Below, in pieces: positions 12,001 to 21,969 of a DNA stretch of 64,000 nt. Location: positions 1,627,668 through 1,691,667 of the forward strand of contig UESW01003829.1 of the NCBI GenBank assembly GCA_900491605.1, written 5' to 3'. This stretch comes from Calamus simplicifolius (lineage: Eukaryota; Streptophyta; Magnoliopsida; Arecales; Arecaceae). Every line of letters begins with the position of its first letter. The stretch's first letter is position 1. Both the position numbers and the translations under genes were made by a program. The notes beneath the pieces were generated by a model. The model was not told where the DNA came from and made no database searches. It was given only the letters and a program-made list of their open reading frames with translations.

Positions 12001-14288
12001 TCTCCACACCTCCATGACTTGGTTGAATATTCCTCCATGATTACCTAAATGATTTCCTTTGTAGACCACGTCCCATGTCTACCTTCACTAAATGCCTTGA
12101 ATTAGTACTTCACTCAGACTCTAGGGTTTCCACAAGCTATGCTGTTTGGACCAATTAACTCATATTAGCCTACACTAGCACCACCACCAGCCTTTATCCC
12201 ATTTGGTTCAGAATTTGGGTTGCTAGATTAACTCCAGAATATATTTGAGCATCAGGCTTGTTGTCATCACTTTCCCATCTAATATGACATGTGACACATG
12301 CCACAATGCTACTGAATCATATGATCAGCAGTCAAGATGTGGTGTAAATACCTGTATTCACTGTATAGTAGAGTGGTGCTCAATGGATTTTGGAAAATTT
12401 GTTTGTTTTGCTGACTCCCTATAATTTTGGAACCTGAATTGACAACTGGAATTCAGAACCATGTAGAACCGTTCTCCACTCTCCTTTGTTGCTCCACTAG
12501 TTGTATCTATGGATTTCTACAAAAATGAGCTTGGTTGAGCAGATCTGGGAAGACAGATTACCATAAACCTGAAGATCAAGGGTTAGACATCTGGCTCTCA
12601 GAATATACGGATAAGTATTTGGGAAAGCTGAACCCAAGTAAGTGGATATTTACTACCATTTTTTGGGGGTGAGGGGTAACATATAGTTCCTACCTGTACA
12701 TAAGCTTATAATTTTAATTACTAAATATGCTAATAAAATATATATTGAATTCTACACAATATTGATGTGTTTAGGGATGACAACGGCCGGGGATGACCCG
12801 GGGCAGTCTTTACCGATCCCTGTCCCGTTAGAAAAAAATGTCCCCGTTTTTCGCCCCGTTAAGCCGTTATAGTTAACGGGACGGGAATGGGGACTGGGTA
12901 AATATGTACCCACTGGATAACCATTTGGCCATTTACATTAAAAAAATAAAATTATTTTATTAATTTTATAATTTATTAAAAAATTAAAAAAATACTAAAG
13001 ATTCGGCTCGTGAAAGAAGAGAAGAGACATGGAGAATGATTCAAACGTGTTTTACTATATAGTTTTTATTTATTTTAAAAATTTTAATATATTAATATAT
13101 TAAAATTTTAAATATATTATATTAAAGCTAATGGGAACAGGGATGGGTAAACAGGGATAGGGCGGAGAATACTTTCTCTGGGCCGTTTACCCGTTTAGCT
13201 GTTAACGAGTAATCCCCGTTATCCGTTAAGTTGTTTAGACCGGGGATTTTCTGACCCGTTAAAAACGGTACCGACCGGGTAAATGGCCAAACGGAGAAAA
13301 TTGTCATCCCTTACTTTTGCATCCAAATATGGGTTGTGCATGTGATGCAAATTCTTACTTGAGATCTCTTTTAAGAAACTCTTTAAGCAGTGTTGCAGTA
13401 GATTCATCTGAACTGAATTGTTGCACAGGTGGCGATCTGGAAAGACTCATCAAGGAGACCAAAGGTAGAAATCTTTGATGTTCCTAAATATGTATGAAAT
13501 ACTTCTAATCCTTGCATATGCAATTATTTGTGAGCATAGGTTATTCTGGAAGTGATTTGCAAGCCTTGTGTGAAGAAGCTGCACTGATGCCAATCAGAGA
13601 ACTGGGTCCACAAAACATTCTTAACATAGAGGCAAATCAGGTGTCCATCGATATCTTTATGGCTTCATTTCTTTGATGTAGAATGGTTAGGGGATCATTC
13701 TCTCTTTTCATTTCCAATTTTGCTCTCTTCCTTTAAGGTAGTTAAAATTGATAATTTAAACACCTCTTGCTCTATTTGGAGAGCCAGAATCTAGTGTCTA
13801 CCTGATCTGAAGAATTTGTGCTTTAAAATTAAAGCATCATGTGCATTTACAAATGGCCTATGCTTGTAGTAATTACGCCTCAGGTGAACAGAAAGGAATA
13901 TTTTTGCAGCTGTTGTAGTTATCTTCACAGTAGTCAGTAGGAGCCACGCCATGGTGCACTTCCATCAAGGAAGAAAATCATTTGAATGTTTTCTATGGCT
14001 TTAAAGGAATAATTTTGATGATCATCTCAAATTAGCTGTGCAGTTTTGGAAGTCCAGCATATGATAGTTCTATTTAATTCTCTTTAGGAAAGGAATATAG
14101 TTAAATACTTGTGTTGTTAATGTTGCAATCATCATGCCTAGGATGGACAGAATTTGAGCCTCCCTTTTCAGGTACGGCCATTGAGATATAATGATTTTTG
14201 GAGGGCTATGGTTGTCATCAGGCCAAGCTTACACAAGAGCAGGTGGGAAGAGCTTGAGAAATGGAATAAGCAATTTGGTTCAAATTGA
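7201..14288 (+). CDS. FIGL1: FIDGETIN-LIKE 1 type AAA ATPase, C-terminal exons (5' part not in view)
   Basis: Five exons with GT-AG borders and compatible phases are visible: 7201-7250 (GATNKPQELDDAVLRRL), 11103-11193 (VKRIYIPLPDENVRRLLLR), 13429-13464 (GDLERLIKETKG), 13540-13640 (YSGSDLQALCEEAALMPIRE) and 14172-14288 (VRPLRYNDFWRAMVVIRPSL, then a TGA stop). They cover sensor-1, the second-region arginines, the small helical domain with sensor-2, and the Vps4-type C-terminal helix of meiotic-clade AAA ATPases. The wording matches the plant FIGL1 protein family, known for microtubule-related AAA folds and for limiting meiotic crossovers with RAD51/DMC1. The first exon needs a G from the exon before it to complete Gly, so Walker A and B exons must lie upstream. 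I do not find them between 4666 and 7200. Introns of 3.85 kb and 2.2 kb carry transposon relics. All visible exons are open and well spliced, so it may be functional. A detached 3' fragment cannot be excluded. Confidence 0.87.
8150..8325. repeat. tandem duplication of about 92 bp
   Basis: Two adjacent copies start at about 8152 and 8244. Both run through TAGTAATAATAGGCC, GGACTTTTT, ATGAGAAAGATG and GCTGACCAA. They are diverged by a handful of substitutions. It lies in the large FIGL1-like intron. Confidence 0.85.
8969..9001. repeat. (CT)n microsatellite
   Basis: Uninterrupted CT dinucleotides over roughly 32 bases in the large intron; simple slippage repeat. Confidence 0.95.
9425..10200 (-). 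mobile_element. RTE-type LINE 3' remnant
   Basis: On the minus strand the decayed translation shows RT C-terminal phrases of plant RTE LINEs: RTDIRPAMLYDMEYWAV, IHVHEMNVAKMNVEIDV, KKDKIRNEAIKK and a WRKKDYS-like ending. The 3' end near 9440-9500 resembles the widespread plant RTE tail, with CTAGTT(G)GGAGTC on the plus strand next to a CAACAATAA-type terminus. It has many stops and small indels and is an old copy. It sits inside the FIGL1-like intron, antisense to the gene. Confidence 0.78.
12774..13310. mobile_element. 537-bp MITE with GGGATGACAA inverted ends and TTA duplications
   Basis: The left end reads GGGATGACAA and the right end TTGTCATCCC, a perfect 10-bp terminal inverted repeat. 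Immediately outside both ends lies TTA (12771-12773 and 13311-13313). The interior has G/C-rich flanks containing AACGGGT/ACCCGTT motifs and an AT-rich centre with TTTAATATATTAAAATTTT palindromes, and no ORF. TTA duplications point to PIF/Harbinger (Tourist-like) mobilisation. A related copy lies at 62802. It is inside an intron of the FIGL1-like gene, upstream of the 13429 exon. Confidence 0.82.
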
Positions 14289-15760
14289 AGAAGCAAACGT
14301 TTTGCCATAGCAGACTTGTTTTAGAACTGCAAATAAGCATTTATCTCATGGCTTTTATATGGTTGAAAGAAGAAATTGTCTGCTTTTGTCTAATAGATTT
14401 GTTACATCACCAAGGCAGGCTGGTAGCCATCCCACTTAAATTCATCTGTAGAAGAAAAGGTCCCTTTTTTCTGAAAAATGTAATTATGTACATATATAAA
14501 TTATGTAAATGATAACCTTCTCTGCTGAACCATTTGCCACACCTTAAATTTCTATTCTGTATTTTTAACATTACAGGTTATTTTATAAAGGGAGCTTTCC
14601 TCATCTATTCTGTTTTATTTACCTACATGGCATCTAGCACCAAGGAAGTTCTTAGGTTCTCAAACACCTTAAAGCTGCGTGGTAATTGTTGATATGATGC
14701 GAGAGTTTTTTATGTAATCTGAGATCTGACACCATATTGGATGGCATTAAGAATTGCAGCTGCAACCTAAATCTAATTGGAATTCCAAATGTGTTAAAAT
14801 ACATGTGGCTATGCACAGGTTGATAACAGAGGTTTCTACGTTTAAATACCTCTCTCTATCCAGGCGATAATTTAGAGACTCACTTTAACTTCGAAAGGAG
14901 ATTTTATGGTTGATTGATGGAATAGTCCCAGATGTTTTTTGCGGCAGCTAACAGTATGACCAAACTCAATTTGGGCGAGTCAGAAACATTGATAAATTTA
15001 GTTGACGTACCTAAATGGGAACAAAGACCATGTATTCGTTTGTCATCAATTCGTTTGGCTTGTTGGCGGTAATCAATAGCGGCATGTGGAAATTTAATTT
15101 AGATGCAGGGATGATAAAATTGAATATGATATGCGAAGATGATTCGTATCTAACACAAAAAATAAATAAGTTTAAACTGTTTTAAATATATTTATATAAA
15201 CATGATTATGACAAAATAATCATATCATTTTAAGGATTAAATTGTCAATAGGAAGATACTTATTAGGATTCATTTAATTGATAACATATTAAGTGTATCA
15301 TATTAAGCAGTTGAAATCATGCTTATTCGTGTTAAATATATTGCATCAATTTAATATAATTTATTTATTAAATAAATTATATATTACTCGTAATAATTAT
15401 GTGTTTATTATATAGATTATATGTTACCCATATAAAACTCATCCATACGGCACTAAAACACGAATTACCATTCCAACCGGATGGTTAGGTTATCCCATTC
15501 TCTAGTCATCCGGTCAGCAGAAAGAACCCACCCAGACCATCTGAACACGTTCCTTTCAACTGGTACAATTACGGAATAACTCTGATTGGATTGGATTGGC
15601 CTCCTGTATCAATTTATTTGTTTCTTTTACTACCGTTGTTAGACTAAACACACATCTCACTTGCATATTAAAGGAATGTGATTGAATGTGAATTTGGAGG
15701 CGTCATTGTTCTCTTTCTTTCAATAAATCAGCCATCCATATTAAAGTTCTTAAAATCTCT
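14289..15760. other. 3' UTR and AT-rich intergenic sequence
   Basis: This follows the FIGL1-like stop codon. The first few hundred bases are probably 3' UTR. About 15060-15450 is very AT-rich. No coding or RNA gene is supported. Confidence 0.5.
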
Positions 15761-15764
15761 GCAT

Positions 15765-16040
15765 CTATAGATGCATCTTGTGAGGTCCCTGTTGTACAAG
15801 CAAATGAATCCAAAAGGCAGCTTCCCATACCATCGCAACTGGCCTACACAAAGTCCTCCCAACGTTTGCCAACCTGTCTGCTGGGGCATTTCCTTCTTCA
15901 TGAATGCAAAGTATTTTGGTATCTTGCGACAGCATTTGACTTAATCTGGCAGGCCAATCAAATAATCTGGTAAAGAATCCAACAGTTCTCACATCAGATT
16001 CAAACCAAACCTTTGGATGTCCTTGTTTAACGCCCATCAA
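15765..16040 (-). pseudogene. LINE-type RNase H fragment
   Basis: The minus frame reads KVWFESDVRTVGFFTRLFDW and then ILCIHEEGNAPADRLANVG. These match the V-W-x-E-x-D central strand and the H-x-x-E-G-N-x-x-A-D-x-L-A C-terminal motif of the RNase H domain that ends plant L1 ORF2 proteins. Nothing recognisable as RT lies upstream on the minus strand, so it is an isolated remnant. Confidence 0.75.
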
Positions 16041-16350
16041 GTCCCCTCAAACCGCACCCTGGTACAAAGAGATAACAGATTGTGAACAACTCCCCCTAGG
16101 CATGTAGTGACCATCCTCCATTGAGCAAATGAAGACATACCAGCTGTTAGTCCCTCTTTAACCAAAAATGATTTTCATATATCCTGGAGGAAGATGCCAA
16201 TGAGCTTGGGCGCATCCTTGTGCTCCTGTTGCAGACTTTTCTCAATAGCATGAAGGCAGTCCTTGGTTCCAATAATTCTCTAAGCTAAGTGAGCCATACT
16301 CATGTTGCCCGGCGAAAGCATTGTCCAAATGTTCCAACACACAAATGTAG

Positions 16351-16512
16351 CGGTCCTATTCAAGCTCACACCATTAGCACTGGAACTAATGCTTGTTTCT
16401 GCATAGCAACTTTGACGCTATACCTTTGTGGTGAGCATATATATATATATATATAAGAGCGACCATGGCCACAAGATCACAACTGCTTTCCTCATCATCT
16501 GAGCCAACAACC
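16351..16512 (-). pseudogene. degraded tandem copy of the 16.55-16.8 kb exon
   Basis: This stretch aligns along its length with 16556-16720. Shared landmarks are CCTATT(C/T)AAG, ACCATNAGNACTGGAAC, TGGTGAGCATA and the CATCATC(T/C)GA-CAACCT tail. By eye about three quarters of positions agree. An (AT)n expansion at 16437-16456 and frame breaks show that this copy is not coding. It is a local direct duplication of the 3' part of the neighbouring exon. Confidence 0.8.
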
Positions 16513-16545
16513 TTGTGTCATTATTATTAATATGATAAAAATATG

Positions 16546-16809
16546 TCAGAGGCGTGCAAGGGTCCTATTTAAGTTTAAACCATCAGAACTGGAACCAATG
16601 CTAACTTCAGCATTGCCACCTTTGACAGAAGATTTTGCTGGTGAGCATAAATAGGAAAGTGACTGTAGCCAGGAGACCAGGACTGGTTTCCGTGTGACAT
16701 CATCCGACTCAGCAACCTGGGAGTAAAGTTCATCAAGAAGCACATTCTGGCCATCTTTGGGCTGTTGGGCTATGAACTCTGCTAGTTGCTTTAGCAAGTA
16801 TGGCAATAC
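16546..16809 (-). CDS. single conserved exon of an unrecognised plant protein
   Basis: On the minus strand a good acceptor (pyrimidine tract then CAG at 16812-16810) precedes an open frame beginning VLPYLLKQLAEFIAQQPKDG and including LLDELYSQVAESDDV and LVSWLQSLSYLC, ending NLNRTLARL before TGA. The helical, Leu-rich character suggests an alpha-solenoid or helical-bundle segment. Composition and a clean frame suggest true coding descent. I cannot assign the family with certainty and see no other exon of it nearby, so it may be the last exon of a gene whose upstream exons lie elsewhere, or a captured fragment. A decayed copy of its 3' part lies directly downstream. Confidence 0.6.
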   Translation of the reverse strand, partial: VLPYLLKQLAEFIAQQPKDGQNVLLDELYSQVAESDDVTRKPVLVSWLQSLSYLCSPAKSSVKGGNAEVSIGSSSDGLNLNRTLARL

Positions 16810-17089
16810 CTGTGAATAGAGAAAAATTACCACAACATGATCAAGTACTAAACACCTACCAAGTGTCAGATTTGGCACCTTCAATTACTGAACATGAACA
16901 AGTACTAAACACCTTCAATTCTCAAAAAGGCAAAGACCATATAGCACTAGCACCAGTGTAGCAGCAGAGAAAAGGAAATAAAATATGCACGCAACTTTCA
17001 TGTTGTAGGTAGGAAAAGGAAGCATCCTTAAGAGGGCCTGTAACCCTACAGGAAAACCTTTATTCACAGAAGGATGCCAATATACAAGT

Positions 17090-17165
17090 CATCCACCATT
17101 ACCCCAGTTCCAGCTAAACAATCAGCCACTAGGTTAGCTTTTCCAAGAGTATGCCAATAAAAGGT
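17090..17165 (-). pseudogene. second LINE RNase H scrap
   Basis: The minus-strand translation gives HTLGKANLVADCLAGTG, the C-terminal H-x-x-G-x-A-N-x-x-A-D-x-L-A motif of LINE/plant RNase H domains, followed by VMVDDLYIGI. No further domain is recognisable on either side. It is separated from the 15.77-kb fragment by the conserved exon, so the two are independent relics or one element split by rearrangement. Confidence 0.6.
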
Positions 17166-17169
17166 ACAT

Positions 17170-19790
17170 TGCCGGAGTGAATTACCTGCTTCCCATGTGG
17201 CATAAACACCTATAGGTGAAGATTCTCTTTTTTTTTTTTTCTGTTTTCCCCTACTAAAAATTTATAAAAAATTATTTTCTCATACTAGGCTATTGAATGG
17301 GTCAATTACTGACCTATAACTGGAAGAATGACCAGTCAATCCCTCATGGGCATGCTCTCCTTCCAATTCAATTTGCCCAAACTGGGAAATAACTTTGGAA
17401 ACGGGAAAAGCCTATATGCCTCCTAATACCCTCCCTTAGGAAATGCGTGGTGTCCCATGATTGAATAAGCAAATGGAACTTACATGATGGAAGAATTCTA
17501 TAAAAGAAGTCCATATTAGAGCCAGCACCTTGTAGACCAAAGCAGGAGACAACACAACTAAGCACGGGAAGAAAATACATCCTTAATTTCCATTAACTGG
17601 AAGAAACATGTTAATCTTATTGATACAAATGATGAATATATTTGATTTAGCAGTTCTTTTGTAAATAACAAGATGAAAGATCAGGATTCATTCCAAACTC
17701 TCGAACCTTATGGTTTCATTTCATGTCATGAATCGAATACACTAAAAGCATTAATTAGATACAAGCATTGCAAGTTTAATTTATATCTATACGTATTTAT
17801 GACCCTAGCCTTATAACACCGGAGGAACAAGGCCCTAAGCAAGATGAAATGAAAGTTTACAAAAGAGGTTTATAGGTTTGTAGTGCCGGGAACTGCCTTC
17901 AATTGATGTGTTGCATCTGAAGAGTCCCTTTCCATGATGAAAGGGCTAAAGTACAACTCCTAAGCTCTTTTGAGTTATAAGGTTTTCATCATATCAGTAT
18001 CTTGGATCTCAAGGTTTTTAAGAATTAAGATCATCTTTCCTACTCCCATGATTATGTTTTCTGCTTTTAGAAGGCTCCTCCTGACATATAAGCCAAGGTA
18101 CATCATTGTTGAGAGGAGTTTAAGTTTAATTTTGGATATGGTCTTTAGTTGGCATAGTGCACTACCAATGCTTTTTCAAGAGAAAAATTAAGAGGATCTG
18201 TGAGGCCTCTACAGGATCATAGAGTTAGTTCTCTAAAATGACAAGAATCACATCAAGGATGCGGAAGTACACAAACCTGCCTCTTTTCATATATAATTCG
18301 CAAAATCTCCCCAAAAAGCTATAATCAGAATTCAGTTCACTGGAGGTTTCCATTGAAGATATGAACACAATAGAGCCACAAGTGTTATAGGCAGTATGAC
18401 AAGAAAAATTGGCACGTCTACTAGCTCCAGTGGGGTCTTAAAAAGTGAGTTAAAGTAGTTTGAAGATTATGAAATATCGGCTTATAAGGTCAATACAAGA
18501 TATTAAATAAACACAGTTCCAATACACCCAATAGATCCTATGAACCATGATTGATGATCTGTGGAACTGCAACTTCTTAGAGAGCCGTGCAATCAGTTGT
18601 GCAATTTAAGTCCTTTAAAGGCTTCTGTTAAACAACACTCAACACAAGAATACACTAACATACCAGGGGCTAGACTACTGAGACCTTACAACTGGATAGA
18701 AACGCTCAGCCAAAAATGTAACCCTAGATTTTTCTAATTTGTATCTTGAATGCACTTATGAAACAAGAATAGCTGGGACAGAACCATAACTTTGCTAAAT
18801 TACCTTAACATCTCCTTGTAAAGGAAAACATTATTGTGTCATATAATAGCATTGGGTTTCTTAGACTACAATTGCAAGTTGTAATATATCTCTGTAACAG
18901 TATCATAACATTGCATGATGGTCAAATTGATTCAATTTCTCAGCAAGCAACGTGTCTCCAACCTTCGATTCGCTATGGATGGTTTGCACTGGCACCATGC
19001 ACTTCTAGATCCCATCCAGAACTCACTATCTAAATCAAAATAGCCCTCAGTTATTTGGATCTCATCCTTGGATACACAAAGGGGACAATCAAAGGATTCT
19101 TAACCATGTTATGAATCATGTGTTCCCTTAAATCATAATATCCAACTTGATCATGTTATTTACAAATTACCAAGGATAATTTTTTATTTGATTTTATACT
19201 TATCTCTCATATTTGTCATGAAAATTCTTGGATGCCACTTTGTTACATTATTTCAGCTAGGAAATTTCATGTTTAAGTTCATGGTGCTAAAAACAAGAGG
19301 CAAATCTTCATATCCTTGCAATCATTTGTTTAAAAATGATTTTACTTTCCATAAGACAACTCTTCATGTATCTTCAATAACTAGACATGATGTCTATTTC
19401 ATCAAATATGCTATGAATTGGATTATGATGATGGAAATCAGGAACTGGACTTAGTGTTTCAATGTTTTTCCATTCATCTACTCTACAATTAAAGTCTTTT
19501 TCAATTTTTACTATTTTATATTTTTGTTTTACAAATAGAAACCAGTAAGAGTTGTGCAATCTGCCACTCAGTTTACAACTAGTAAATCTAACTAATGTAT
19601 GATTTAACAAGAGATAACTAAGCCTAGATCATTGGTTCCAATACACAAGATAAGCACCAAAATTAAAAAGATGCAACCAAGATTGTTTTTTTTTTTTTTT
19701 AACCTATATCTACTCAAGCCAGACCTTCAATATGATAGATCATTCAACCAGAGAGCCACAATCTCAAAGGAACAGGAAGACTACTCTTGA
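17170..19790. other. AT-rich intergenic sequence with no supported gene
   Basis: Short open frames occur on both strands but none shows a recognisable motif or splice-compatible partner. The 17368-17580 minus frame looks composition-driven. Confidence 0.5.
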
Positions 19791-19796
19791 ACTTAC

Positions 19797-21755
19797 ACCA
19801 AGGCAACCACATAGGACAACCTAGGGATGGCCTGCAATAGCATAGATGGGCCTAACACCTGAGGAAAATCATGAAAATAGAGATGAGAGAGAAGGGAATA
19901 GAAAGAAGACAATAGAGAGAATGGAACATGAGAGAGACACGAGAGAGGGATGGAGGGAGAGAAGAGAGATACAAAAAGAGAAACAATTTCCTTTCTCAAC
20001 AATACAAACTCATTCAATGTGATTCTGATTTAAGTCTATTCTCCTTTGCTATGCCATATAATATATCTATTGCCTACCTTGACTTAGAGACTTAAATAAC
20101 CAAATAAAATAAATAAAAAGTAACTTGGAGACCAAGTTACTTGTGGATCAAGTACCTTGATTAGCAAGTGACTGAAAAGGACTAATTTGGTGACCATATA
20201 ACTCAAATGTTTAAATGAGTTAAAGGTCAAGACACCTAATATAATATTTCTAAACAAACAAAGATCTATTTTATGATGAAATATGGATCACTCATAATTC
20301 ATGGGCTGCAACTGATTCCATTGATGCTCCAAGTAATTGGATAAGGGCTTGGATAATCATAATAAAAATTGGGTCTCGCAATCCAAGCCCTTGACTTAAT
20401 CATTCACTTCCTCTGCATGGATCCCATCCTTGAGATTTTGATGCTGCTTTGACACTTCATCCACCACTAGATCTCCAAGACTTGATGGAGATCAAGATAA
20501 AGCTTTCTTGTGATTGTAGTCTCAGCTAGTTGTTTCCGTGCCCTTGGATCTTCAACCATGATGTTTCAATCATTTGATTATGGTGTGCTTTGATGAATCC
20601 ACAAAATCAAAAAGGAATGGAGCATCAAAATGTTGTCATATGGTCACAACCCTTGAAAGATTGCAATCCATGTCTTCGTTGAAAATTGCTTCAACAATCC
20701 ATGCAAAGGTTCACCGTATCCAATATCTACAATAGACATTGCTTTGATAGCAACATTGTTGTTCAGTGGAATTTTGATTGAGATATTTTTTATTAAGCAT
20801 GCTTCATGCAGTTAGACCTGCACAGGCACTACAGAATTTGCTTTGTAAGTTGTTAACGATTTAAAGCTAGAAAATATTACACTGCATGAAGGCACTATTC
20901 AACATCTAAAGCTGTTGCTATTGCTTGTAATTTAGCATCCATTAACATCATAACATCATGGAGAGGTACTCACCTAGCATTGATCAATGTCAAATCATTA
21001 CACATAAACCCAGTCTTTCATGTGTTGATGAAAAACCTCAAGTTTGAAACTTAGCTCACTTCTTCCTGACGGGATGAAAAAAGACTAAAGGGAGAATGGA
21101 AAGGTAAAGGAAAGAAAAGATGAACATAGGATCCTTTGACTTTAATACCAAACTGATGCAGAACAACCTATGGGATGGCCTACAATAGCATAGATGGGCA
21201 TAACATGAGGAAGATCATGGAAATAGAGTTGAAAGTAGAGGAGTCCAGAAACAACGAAAACAGAGATAAAGAGAGTAGCATGAGAGAGACAATAGAGGGG
21301 AATGGGGGGAAAAGCAGTATAAGAAGAAAGAAATGACTTCCTTTCTCGACAATACAAACTCAGTATCATATGATTCATGATTCAAGCCTATCTACTCAAT
21401 TATCCCACACATACATCATATTCATAGCCTACCTTGATATTAAGACTAAGTAACCAAATAAAATAAAATAAAAGGTAACATGGACACCAAGTAACTTGCA
21501 GGCCAGCTAACTTGCTGGATAAGTGATTCAAAAAGACCAACTTGGTGGCCATATAACTAAATTTTTAAGCTATTAAGGTCCATGTAACTTAATATAATAT
21601 AACTTTTAAAAAAATGCAAGCTTATTTTATAATGAAATTTGGATTGTTCGTAATTCAAGGGTTGCAATTGATTCCATTGATGCCCCAAGTAATTGGATGA
21701 GGGCTTGAATTATCATAATAGAAGTTGTGTGTCACAATCCAAGCATTTGTACTCA
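19797..21755 (-). mobile_element. short non-autonomous LTR retrotransposon (old)
   Basis: Two direct copies of a roughly 600-bp sequence (about 19797-20395 and 21154-21755) share landmarks in the same order: AGGGATGGCC-type start, AATAGCATAGATGGG, a GA-rich tract, CAATACAAACTCA, ATAACCAAATAAAATAAA, TTGATTCCATTGATG and CCAAGTAATTGGAT. Just inside the right copy, the minus strand reads TGGTATTAAAGTC (21138-21150), a mutated form of the initiator-tRNA primer site TGGTATCAGAGCC. That makes the right copy the 5' LTR and the element minus-oriented. The internal region is only about 740 bp and encodes nothing recognisable, so it would need enzymes in trans. Confidence 0.72.
21138..21150 (-). other. 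degenerate primer binding site
   Basis: Minus strand TGGTATTAAAGTC, several mismatches from the usual plant site, directly next to the right-hand direct repeat. It supports the LTR interpretation of the 600-bp repeats. Confidence 0.6.
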
Positions 21756-21969
21756 CCACACAGAAAAGCATATGAGACCAGAGTTAGAATTGTCTTTTCA
21801 ATATTGAGAACAATGAAAAAGAAAAATTAATGGAGTCTTTGAAGAAAAAATCATCACATGGAACAATCTAGCATCATAATGATAACATAAAAGAGAGTTA
21901 TACGCAAGTGAAAGAAAAGAGAGAAATTAATAAAGGCAAAAGTGTGAAAAAGAATCATGAGAAAATGCT

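Noticed and set aside
17368..17580. 70-codon minus-strand ORF as a host exon
   Set aside because: No conserved motif recognised and no supporting splice partners.
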